A stretch of 64,000 nt of DNA, taken from NCBI GenBank assembly GCA_023627715.1, contig JAMAHW010000001.1, positions 372,001 to 436,000 of the forward strand, in the 5' to 3' direction. Origin of the DNA: Periconia sp. R9002 (lineage: Eukaryota > Ascomycota > Dothideomycetes > Pleosporales > Periconiaceae). The position numbers and the translations under genes are program-made. Below are positions 54,536 through 64,000 of the stretch, in pieces. The first letter of the stretch is position 1. Each line of letters starts with the position of its first letter. Below the pieces are notes generated by a model. That model saw only the letters and a list, made by a program, of their open reading frames with translations, searched no databases and was not told the origin of the DNA.

Positions 54536-57229
54536 TGTGAAGCGAAAGAATTAATTACTTGAAAAGTAAGTGAGTGAGTGAGTGGAAGTGCTGGTAAAGA
54601 ATTGTAGAGATGAGATGTTGAGCTGGTTGATGTTATTCTGGGAGGTCAAGGAGGAGGTTTATATACACCATTCCCGCCTTCAAAATGCCTATCATAGTCC
54701 CGTCACGACTGGTCGTGTTCCGGTTCAGGGGCGGTGAGCCCTGGCCCACCGTGCTCTTGGAAGTAGTCATCAAACTCAGTTTGGAGAAATTTGCGATCCT
54801 GTGCGCAGCAAACCGCATGTTAGGTAGCATGGTCACTAGCCGTATTGCATTGTTAAATTCGAAGTGGAGACTATTCCTGGGTTCTACCAGGTACACTTGA
54901 TGTCATGTTAGCAAAAGTTCCACGGTCATTTAGAGATAAGCGGGTCATCAAGACTTTTGAGTTTTTAATTTATTTTTGGATTCACATTGCGAGGGTGTTG
55001 GACCCGTAAAAACTTGTAGAGAAAAAAAAAACAAGATTGACTGCAAAAGGCGCGTCGCTTCGTATAACAAGAATCTTCCCAAAGGAAAAAGGGGGTGAGG
55101 GAGGTGTCAGTGATAGATCAAATGTGATGAGCCGGCTCAGTCGGTGGAGAAGCGACGCAAATGGACTGGCTAAGTCGTTGACCAGATTAGGAGTTTTGAG
55201 TTTTATAAAGACCAGTTAAAGTTCCAGGTATCGTGGCGACATACATCTGAGGCGCCGCGGAACGTACCCCTTCGACCCGGTCAATCCAGAGCAATCTTTG
55301 AAGTCTCTGAAGTCGAACTCCTAGGAATTCGAATTCGATCTGTTTCACAATCATACTAGGTTATTGAACATCTCAATCAGCAGTGCATCTTACTGCATTC
55401 GGATGAGAAATTCCAACTGAATATCACTAAGCACGAGTATCAAAGGTTAGATATAGCGTTCCTCCAAACCAAAAGTCTGTTGACCCTAGGCTCCTTCGCT
55501 TGTAAGGGTCGAAACATCCGGATCAAGAAATCCAATGTTACAACACGAGGAAACACTCAGATGAGACGCGAACAATGCAGAATGTAACAAAATCTCCATG
55601 CTCGGCAAATTTGCTACCACGTCGAAATCGGTGGTTCATAAATTCTCCCGCATACACGGGGCATTATGCAGCGTAGCTGCAAGTTCCAAAAGAAAGTTTA
55701 TCAAGTGCAGACCCACGTGTGCACGTCCACAGCCACGACTTTTCTGTAGACTCCTACCGGTATCGAGATACCGCGAGCAATCATATTGCTATGCAACGAT
55801 AGATTCCCCTTTTTGATTAAGCACAAAGTCCTTGCTTCTATGCAGCAAATGTGATATTTCTCGCGGATGCGGCTCTATACGCATGAAACAGATACGCGGA
55901 AGCAAAACGGCTCCCCAAAACCTTAAGCTATTCACTCCCGCAAACAGTTCCGAACTCCAAAAGGAGACATAATCTCCTCCTTTATGCTGCATCTGTCCTG
56001 TTGCCACCGTTTCCGGCGATTTTCATAATTTTCACGGTCCCTAAATCTCGCACTGTATTGAGCTGCCACGTAGGAAACTGCGATCAACCTCCAACCCCTA
56101 GGATCCGTACCCGTGCGCTCCACTTGCGATGTAGCTGTGCACACAACTACAGACTAGCTGAGCGCTCAGGGGAGATGTGGTTTGATTAGTTTGTTGTGCA
56201 AGATTAAAATCATTTCTCGTTCACGCGAAACCGGTGGCTATCAGGACCGAAAGTCCCCGGGATAACTCTTTGTTATCCGGTTCGATCTCCGTCCCATTCC
56301 ACTCATCGACCCAAATCTGAAGATGGGTACCTTTCCTCCCACCACGACGGCCGTATCAAATTACACTACATGATGTTCATCTTGAGCTAAGCATGAAACC
56401 GTTCTTGTAACGTACATTGAGACTTTTCTCTTCAAACGCGAGAATATTCATCTTATACCAACTCAGTGTCTATCTAGGACTATTCTAATACAACAAAGCT
56501 TCTCATAGAATATGTCTCTATGAGGACAAGACATAAAAACCTGGAGTTGATACCGCGAGTAATCCAATACTCTGCGATGATTGTCTTATACTTTCCATAC
56601 ACACACGATGCATCCGTACAATAAGCATCGTCTATAATCGCAAAATCTGATCTCAGCGTCTCATTCTAGTCTTTGAAAACGCAATTTGTACTATCTCCAT
56701 GTCCATATCTGATCCGTGATACTTGTAGCATGCACCTCGTATGTACTAAAGGTTTGCGTTCCATGTGTCTCTGAATTCTTGAAAGTTCATAACATCAAAA
56801 TCTATAAAACGCTCTCAAATCTATCCATCTTTAATCAACAGCCATGAGCAGCCCCGACAACGCGAAGCGCGGCTCCGAATTTTCGTAGTATTCACTCTTG
56901 TCAAAATGCTCTAGAGTGATCTAAAATAAAACAGGAGACAGCTTTCCAATGTATGTTATATAGATCAAAGAATTTCCGTTCTTTCTTCGGGGTTCAAGAA
57001 AGCCTGTGGATTTATCCCACCTGTCTTAATCGGTTCATCACATCGCGCAAATAAAATTGACATGTGTTATATACATCGATAGGCTTCCTCTCTCAGCGCA
57101 ACGAGCTCCGCGATACCAACAACACACAAGCACAAAAACTACGTCTGATATATCAATTCGTGTCACCATGATTGGACATACACGTTCCTTTGATTTTTCT
57201 ACATCTACCCTCTAAACCATCCTGCAACC
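54536..57229. other. Long gene-poor region
   Basis: 2.7 kb with no supported gene or transposon on either strand. The left end is the hydrophobin promoter; the right end the ELP2 3' flank. Short frames lack motifs. GGTTCGATCTCC near 56279 was checked as a tRNA B-box and rejected because no T-stem pairs. Composition is ordinary, slightly AT-rich. Confidence 0.4.
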
Positions 57230-59944
57230 CTAAAAAGCGACATCATACACCCTCACCGTGGCGTCCTCACTCGCAACCGCAATCTGCTCTCCTCCCTCCC
57301 CATCCCGCCGCGGCCTCCACTTAATCGCGGTAATCGCCTTTGCCGGTCTGATCTCACTGGGCACTTTACTCACTTCTAGACTTTCGCTATTCAGATCCTC
57401 CGACGGCGACGCGGAAGAAGACACGAGACTGATCTCGCCGCTTTCGGTTCCGAACGCGAACGTGAAGGGGCTAGATGAGATAGGGGAGGTGGGACACGCG
57501 ACGGCAGTGACGGCGGTGTCGGCTGTGACGCTTGCCTTTAGATCGACTGTGCCGGATGGTGTGACTTGCCATATCTTGACGGCTTTGTCGCGGCCGGCGG
57601 TGAAGAAGGTGGGGGTTGATGATGAGGACGAGGTAGAAGCCCATGCTGCATCGAGAATCATGCGGGAATGGCCTTTTGGATTGGCAAGTTTGAGCTTGTA
57701 AGGTGTTTCGTTTTGAACGGGGTTGTCTGCGGTTTCTTCGGTGGGTTCTGCTTGTGAGGGGGATGGGGAGTTGCTATCGCGTTCCCAGAGTACCCACTGT
57801 CGGTCGCGACCTACACTCAGGAGATATTTGTCGTCGTTGGAGAACGACAATGCCGTGACTGTCAGTGTATGCGCTTTTAGGGGCGCCCCGACTTCCTCCC
57901 ACTCGCGCGTCGAGTAGACGCGGATTACAGCGTGGTCGAGCGAGCTGGCGCGGCATGCCGTTGCAACGAGGGAACCCGAATGCGAGACGGCGACGGCGGA
58001 GATTTCGTAGCCATGGCCGTAGAGCTTCTCGGTTTCGGGCCACAAGAGGTGGCGCGCGAGATGGTCTTCGAAGGGGGGATGGTTGAGAGCTAGAGTAGAT
58101 TTGCGGACGATTGAGGAGGGATCGATAGGGTCAGCCGCGGCGGAATCTGAGTTTTGGGCGTTGTTGGGATGGGCGTCTTCCGCGGTTGACGAGGCAAATA
58201 CCTCGTCGCTCACGGCTTGGATGGCTTTATTGGAGAGCCCGAGGACGGGAATGTTGGCGGCGTCTGGAAGGGCTGAGCTAGTTTCTTGGGTATCTATTTT
58301 GCAAAGTTTCTGTAAGATTTCGGCGACGCCTTTTGGCTCGTCGAATACGCGGAGGAGTTTCTCGTCTGCGCCGCTGATGAATTGTGTTGGGGTTATGCTG
58401 TCAATGCAGCTAAGGTCGTATCCGTGAATCTGAGGGCGGGAAAATTCATGCCACGATGATGACGACGATGTTGATGATGGACCGGATTCTCTCTTCCACT
58501 CCGCAAACAATCTGGTCGTCTGATCGGAGCTAGTCGTGAGGAGATACTCACCATCCTTTGACCAGCAAACGCCTTTGACCTCCCTGACGTGTCCTGTAAT
58601 GGCTACTTGCTGTGCCCATACATCTTCCGTTGCAGCATATGTCCATTTTCTCCAGCTTCCTGTTCGTCCTAGCGAAACCACCGAATTGCCATCTGGAGAC
58701 CAGAGCCCGACCCAAAATCCTCCTGCGCTGCCGGTCGCGCTAGTTGAACCTTTTTGCGCGCTGATCTCTCCGAGTCGAGTCGAGCAAATCCAGACCCCGG
58801 ACAAGGGATCCGCCTCCCAAATCGAAAGTGAATTGTCTTCTGACGTAGACAGTAATTGCAATTTTCCTTCTCGCCGCCGCCAGGATGCCGTATAAATCCA
58901 GTCCTCGTGGCCTAGAAGGAGTGCCTCAAACGTGATGGAATATTTTGATGTAGCAGATGCGAACCGGTGCGCCTTATTCGATAGTGATTTGCCCAACACT
59001 CCCAACGCGGGGTCATTCAGCGCATTGCTCACAGCCGGCAACTCTTCTCCTCGATGCAGACGCCACAATCGTATGTACTTGTCCTGACTGGCCGACGCCA
59101 GTAGCAAATCGCTGTCTTCACTTTCGGTCTCTCTCGTGAAGTCCAGAGCGCGAATCCATCCTTCATGCCCAGTAAGCGTAGCTGCTAATTCGAACTGCGA
59201 CTCTTTCGACACAAAAATTTGGATTGTAGCTCTGGTTCCAGCAACAGCCATTACAGTAGTCGCATCATCCAGTTTCGCCAGTGAAATCGCCAGGGGGAAG
59301 TGTCGCGGTGTCAGGGTGATGGACTGCACAAGCTCTACATCGATGGTCGAAAAGTCCTCATCATGAATGAGTTTCCAGATATTCACTGCCCCATCTGATG
59401 CCCCCGTAGCAAATAGGTCATCCCCATCCAACGTAGCAATCCGGGTAATAGGTCCAGAATGGTGGCCAGTGACAGTTTTGACTGCCTCATACCGTAACAC
59501 TGGAGTTTGTTCGCTTCGCCATACACGCAAAGTGTGGTCTGCGGCTCCACTTAGGATAATAGAAACAGTCCCTGATGATGAAATTGGAAAATATTTGACG
59601 GCATTCACTACGCCTGTATGGCCATTCAGTACCGCCTGCAAACCTTTGAATCCCTCGTCCTGCGAAACTGGTCAGCTCAAGTTATGTGTCAGGGCAATGA
59701 CTTTGAGAAAAATGGTGGGAAAAGTACGAAACAGAAGATGAAATTGCTTCCTTTTTAAACCATATACTTTCAATCATCAAATTCGCAATTCTCGCACATC
59801 TTGACGCAACCAACCTACCTGAGGATCCCAAAGCGCAACCGCATCCCCCGCGCCAAAAGCCAGCAGCCCATGCGCTGCATCCCAATCCGCGGCGGCCGGG
59901 TTTCGATTCGCGCCGATGGCCGTAAATGCGGGACTCACACGCAT
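57230..59944 (-). CDS. ELP2: Elongator complex subunit Elp2 (WD40)
   Basis: Scaffold subunit of Elongator, which builds the mcm5/ncm5 side chain on tRNA wobble uridine. Exons 59944..59819 and 59659..57230 (159-nt intron) give about 851 residues, the expected length. The N-terminus reads FTAIGANRNPAAADWD...LLAFGAGDAVALWDPQ, a conserved Elp2 start. At least ten WD40 repeats form two propellers: for example LNGHTGVVNAVKYFP, TLTGHEGWIRALDFTRE, LLGHEDWIYTASW, ITGHVREVKGVCWSKDGEYLLTTSSD and KGHSRMILDAAW. An internal Ser/Asp-rich linker (about 505-545) sits between the propellers. An ATG 14 codons upstream is a possible alternative start. Head to head with URM1. Confidence 0.95.
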
Positions 59945-60357
59945 GTTTTTCTCAACTGAAAAAGACGGAAAACAAAATGCGCACACCTGTCGATTTCTGT
60001 TTCGGTGCGTTTAATGTACTTCTCTTGACTTTGCCCTGTACATCATCCAGAACTTTTCTGAAGAGCTAAGGTAGCGTTCTCTCTCTCGCTTAGCATGCCT
60101 AGTTGGGGGTTAGTGGGGGTTGCTTTCCAATGACTACAACTTTTGGAGAAGGTATTTGTATAGGAAGACTACGGAAAACTGTTGCCGGCAGCTATTTACG
60201 GCTCTAAAAAAAGGAAAGAAAGATTGGACTTCAAAATTTCTCCAGTTATAGTGAATTCTGTCACACAGCTTGTCCCGAGCTACATTCTTTGGCGTTCCAT
60301 CCCCACCACAACTACTTCGTCCCCCCAGCTTTCATACCCTAACCATACTCCCCAAAA
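59945..60357. promoter_or_regulatory. Bidirectional promoter between ELP2 and URM1
   Basis: 413 bases between the two start codons, with pyrimidine-rich leader before URM1 and no clear TATA box. No other gene fits. This spacing is suitable for a shared promoter; co-regulation is inference. Confidence 0.5.
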
Positions 60358-60898
60358 ATGTCATCCGACTCCGAAAAGATTAACGTAACGGTTGAGTTCA
60401 GGTACACCTACCCTCTTTTTCCTTTTTCCATCACCCTTCTAACACCTAACCCACCAACGACAGCGGCGGCCTCGAATTGCTTTTCTCAAACCAACATCAC
60501 CACAAAGTCACGCTCCCCTCGCATCAACAACCAGACGGAAAAGATGATACCACTCAAGGGCGCCGCACAACGATCCGCGACCTCGTCACGTACCTCTGCG
60601 ACGAAGTCATGAAGGATCCGAGGAGGGACTTGTTTGTGTTGGATGGGACGGTGTATGTATTTCTCTGTTGCTAATCGTCTTTTTTCTTTTTCTTATCATT
60701 TGAATGCCCGTCTTTTGTCTGCTTTTCGTACTCAATCAACAGGGTTGACTTTTGACGTTTGTTGGCTAACACGTACACAGACGCCCAGGCATCCTCGTCT
60801 TAATCAACGACACGGATTGGGAACTCGAAGGCGAAGATGCGTATGAGGTCAAAGATGGGGATGCGGTTTTGTTTGTTTCAACGTTGCACGGGGGGTAA
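60358..60898 (+). CDS. URM1: Urm1, ubiquitin-related modifier and sulphur carrier
   Basis: Sulphur carrier for tRNA U34 2-thiolation, and a protein modifier (urmylation). Exons 60358..60401, 60464..60652 and 60781..60898 give 116 residues. The join reads [24 protein letters not shown], and the second splice [21 protein letters not shown]. The last residues are STLHGG, with the C-terminal diglycine that Uba4 activates. The β-grasp core is complete, and the loop at about 35-50 is longer than in yeast, with [10 protein letters not shown]. The splice sites are consensus (GTACAC...ACAG; GTATGT...ACAG). It diverges from ELP2. Confidence 0.96.
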
Positions 60899-61379
60899 GG
60901 GATTGGTGGCGTTGTCCTTCTCTGGTTTTGTGGTAGGTGATATGAAGCAAACATCCAACTACATTTCTTCTTTGTTCGGAAGGAGCTTTGTGACCGTAAG
61001 CTTTGGGAGGAAGGGGATATGGTCATTTGGAGAAACAATGTGTCCATGATGCAACCATGTCTGGCTGGTTAACTGATTAGGAACACGGCGTGTTCACATG
61101 GCACACTAAGTGCTCATAGAGAGAAGGCGGAGAGGATTGAAGTCAGAAAAAGCGCAAGAATAGATGATGTATCAATGCTCCGGCACCTTCATCAGTAGCT
61201 TTTTCCTATACAGAAAACCGCCGCCGTTTACATGACTTAAGCGGCCTATAATATCTATACGTTGAGGTATCTAAACGTGCAAAACTATATCCAACAAAAG
61301 GATAACGGGCACGCGTTGATGTACATTCTAGGAGAAGATTTCCTGAAAATGTCATAATATAACGAGTTGCAAGGCCGAG
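60899..61379. other. Convergent intergenic region URM1 / F-box gene
   Basis: Both genes end here, so it carries their 3' UTRs. The frames that persist after the URM1 stop have no family features. Nothing else seen. Confidence 0.4.
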
Positions 61380-63313
61380 CTAAAACTTGGCTTCGAATTC
61401 GGCCGTATCCAAGCCCCAGATCTCAATCCCTTCTACCTTTTTCCGATCTATAATCTCGACATTTCTAAATGGCCCAAGCGTCTGCATCTCGCCGCTGGGT
61501 GTTTGAACCTTCTTCCGCGGGATGACGCCCTTACCGAGCTTCCACGTATAACTCCCCACACCCATGTATTTCAAGCCCATGTACTCAGGACGCCACAACT
61601 CACTAGACAGCATGAATGACTGTACGTCATCATCGGCGACTTCGACATTATCTAGTGTCACGGTGGGGTCGTGGCGGAACAGGATGCGCAGTGCGAAGAG
61701 CTTGGGACACAATTTCATGATCAGGCGCAACGCCTCGTTAGGATTGATATCACAGGCGATGCCGAGCTGTTCGAGGTTTGGGCACGCTTGACAGATGCGC
61801 TGGATTGCGGAGGCGGAGAGCGACCAGCGGTCTGAAAGGAGAAGGTGGCGCATGGTTGTGTGGTTAGATTGAATCACTGCGAGATAGTCGCCGGCTAAGG
61901 ATCTGCATTGATGTTCCGTCACTTGGGGTGAGTTGGTTGCGCTGGGGTTGGTCATGGTGGTGTCGCTGGCTGTGGCACCGTTCACTGCGGCGGCGGGAGT
62001 GATGGGATGTGAAGTGGATGTAGGTGTTGGTGCCGTGGACGCGCCGCATTTGGATGTAGTGTCGCTGATGATGTAAAGACGTTCTACGCCTCGAAATTGG
62101 TGGAGTAGTCGTACATGCTCTTTATCCGTCGCATCCACTCGCATCATCTTTAGGTTGTACGGTATGGTGTCGGTGTGCTTGAATTTCCATGTATCGTCAA
62201 GGAAGACTGTAGACGGATTCTGGTTATTAAAACAGTTGATTATGGTCACTTCTTCAATTGTAGACGGATCCGAGATTTTTTCGAACCCCTCCTCATCGTT
62301 GGCTGCGTACACATTGTACATGGCGAAACGTCTGATGGGCATCATGTGCTTGGCGGCGACGCAACGGCCGAACAGGCTATGTAAGTTGACTGACGCTTCA
62401 CCTGTCTCCCGCATGCGTGGATTCCAATGAAGCTTGAGGTTCTCAAGCTTTTTGGCAGCGAGCAGGAGTAACGAGATGTTGTCCGGATAGCACAGTGGGT
62501 CGAGGTCGTAGACGATGAGTGTTTTGAGATTGGGAAACGGGGGCACGACGGTAGTAGGACGAGGGAGGCGTCGTGACGGGCAGCGAAGGATGAAGGTGGT
62601 CAAGGAGGATTTATGCATAAGGCCCTCGTAGACGGAATGCAGCGGTTTCGTGTTGAGCTCCCAAGCGAAGGTCTCAAGATGGGGCATCTTGTCCAAGGCG
62701 GCGCGCATGGCGATCTGTAACACCATACTGTTGTCCGGCACCCTCCCTTTTTTATAGTTGTCGGCGTCATGTTCCTGCCATTCGCCTATGACGCGGAATG
62801 TGTGTACGTAGTTTGCGTAAGTACGTGTGACGAGGGTATTGAGACCCATGGCGAAGGGGCTGCCGCCGCCGTAGCCCGCAGGTAGATTGTCGACATAACG
62901 AATTTCAGTGTAGGATCGTAACGTAACATTTTGGTACAGGCGCGGAAGGGTCATGTAATAGAAGAGGCGTGAGGTGCGTGTAGCGCGGGCAAGGTCTGCG
63001 GAATCATCGAGCTTCGCAATGGAGTTGATATGTCAGCTAACTAAATAGTTACAGATACTAGCGAAACTACTCAGGTCCGTAGCTGGGATTTGTTTGGGCA
63101 TACATATTCTAAAATCAACTGAATAAGATGCAGTGGAAGCTCCTTGCCCTGGCTGGAGTTTGCGTGTGAGCGCGCCGGGCTCGTGAACCAGCTGTGGTGG
63201 GGCGCATTCGTTGGCAGAAGTGAAGACGAGGTCTTGGGAGGCATGGAGCCGATAGTGGGTAGTGATGGACAAATTAACAATAACGGGGGCGGCGGTCGGG
63301 ATTGGTGATTCAT
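61380..63313 (-). CDS. F-box / leucine-rich-repeat protein
   Basis: Probable SCF ubiquitin-ligase substrate receptor. Exons 63313..63104 and 63011..61380; the intron runs GTATGC...GAAG, with LILEY-LDDSADLARATRTSRLFYYMTLPRLYQNVTL restoring an F-box. The first exon supplies ELPLHLIQLILEY. The remaining 500 residues hold degenerate LRR-like units (LPRPTTVVPPFPNLKTLIVYDLDPLC, AAKKLENLKLHW, ACPNLEQLGIACD and LCPKLFALRILF) split by a Thr/Ala/Pro-rich insert. About 613 residues. An ATG at 63244 could be the true start. Substrate unknown. Confidence 0.82.
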
Positions 63314-63757
63314 GTATTGCTCTTCGGATGGGGTTCAGTGCGACATTGATTCCTGTGAAAATACATGGGCAGAGGCACAGGCACCAACGCCCCGTGTTGC
63401 TGAGATCCGGGCGGAAGCTGACTGTGTCCTGTCTATATGCGTTTGTGTGGGCCCTACGGTAGGTAATATCATGGATAGGAAGATGTTGTAACTTTAAAGC
63501 TAGTTACAAAGGCAACAAGGCAGCGGACGGATGCCCGTCCATTTTCTCCGACGCGCTCCGCAGCTCGTCGCCATTACATAACTAAGCACCTATCTACCTA
63601 CACCTCCGCCGCTTTGGTCCGCGCTAGCCCGATCAAAGACACCATTGCCTGCTTTTGAGTGCGATCTGGTTCCTATCCAAGCCATTCGGTAGCCAAAGCC
63701 ACATGCAACTCCAGGCCAACTAATAACATGATATCGAATTCCATGACTCATCATTCG
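63314..63757. other. Intergenic region between TDP1 and F-box gene
   Basis: Promoter region of the F-box gene and 3' UTR of the TDP1 gene. CCTATCTACCTACACC near 63587 is polypyrimidine. No gene seen. Confidence 0.35.
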
Positions 63758-64000
63758 TCAATAGCTTCGAAACATCCAAGGATCTCTCCCTCCGTATTCC
63801 GCTCCTGGATATACAAATGGCACATCAACGGTGCCAGCAAAAATGCTCATCGGCGGTATGTCACCCTCCGGTATATCCGCAGCCTTGAGATTCTCCGCTG
63901 GAACAGGCACAACCACACCGCATTCCCAATTTCTCATCAGCGAACTGCCTTCTTTGCCACTCTTCAACATTTTTTGCATTCCCCATGCTGCCTCGGATAG
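63758..64000 (-). CDS. TDP1: Tyrosyl-DNA phosphodiesterase 1, C-terminal fragment
   Basis: The 3'-terminal 80 codons; the 5' end is cut by the window edge. The visible part reads LSEAAWGMQKMLKSG, RNWECGVVVPV and PFVYPGAEYGGRDPW. This matches the end of fungal Tdp1: the LSxAAWG segment beside the second HKD half-site, the NWECGV strand, and the terminal VPxxYPGxxYxxxDxPW-like motif. Tdp1 removes topoisomerase I peptides from DNA 3' ends. The catalytic HKN motifs lie outside the window. Confidence 0.85.
   Translation of the reverse strand, partial: LSEAAWGMQKMLKSGKEGSSLMRNWECGVVVPVPAENLKAADIPEGDIPPMSIFAGTVDVPFVYPGAEYGGRDPWMFRSY

Noticed and set aside
56240..56310. GGTTCGATCTCC resembling a tRNA B-box
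   Set aside because: The flanking bases do not form a 5-bp T stem, the A-box is not at the expected distance and no acceptor stem pairs.
1..64000. Secondary-metabolite gene cluster around the MDR oxidoreductase, MFS transporter or Zn2Cys6 genes
   Set aside because: No polyketide synthase, non-ribosomal peptide synthetase, terpene cyclase or prenyltransferase is in the window.

Overview
The window is nuclear DNA of a filamentous ascomycete (Pezizomycotina). The evidence is short spliceosomal introns (about 44-90 nt, usually GTRNGT...CTAAC/CTGAC...YAG), roughly 2 kb per gene, and families typical of such fungi: Zn2Cys6 regulators, HET-domain proteins, a hydrophobin, sedolisin and a White-Collar-2-like factor. 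The class cannot be fixed from sequence alone; Leotiomycetes is a guess. I recognise about 28 protein genes and no rRNA, tRNA or CRISPR.

Layout: 1-5.1 kb holds two divergent Zn2Cys6 transcription factors around a long intergenic region with repeated TAGGTACCTA motifs. 6.2-9.4 kb has two unrecognised genes, one very acidic with a coding poly-Thr microsatellite. 10.3-13.8 kb is one spliced gene joining ankyrin repeats to a HET domain. Then come a Ctr copper transporter (13.9-14.7 kb), a VPS9/CUE Rab5 exchange factor and an asparagine-synthetase-domain protein arranged divergently (15.7-20.5 kb), a small acidic-tailed protein, a DUF4202 protein, an MDR oxidoreductase, a small Cys protein and an Ala/Asn/Gly-rich secreted protein (21-26 kb). 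A SET-domain protein, a small two-repeat protein, an MFS transporter and a serine/threonine dehydratase follow (27.8-35 kb).

35.5-38.8 kb is a copper/iron uptake pair: a second Ctr transporter divergent from a ferric/cupric reductase, with Mac1-like motifs in the shared promoter. 39.9-45.9 kb has a PAS-GATA factor, an SRPK-like kinase and a second HET protein. 46-54.5 kb carries a zinc-finger/APH-kinase fusion, a secreted sedolisin, a membrane protein with an unresolved start, a GNAT acetyltransferase with a long hairpin downstream, and a hydrophobin that needs a GC-AG intron. 57.2-60.9 kb has ELP2 and URM1 head to head; both act on tRNA wobble uridine. An F-box protein and the 3' end of TDP1 close the window.

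Functional links: reductase and Ctr would act in sequence (Cu2+ reduction, then Cu+ import); Elongator and Urm1 make the two halves of mcm5s2U34; the two HET proteins suggest allorecognition or defence loci among otherwise housekeeping genes. Most exon-intron structures were built by hand from reading-frame continuity and splice consensus, with start codons less certain than splice sites.
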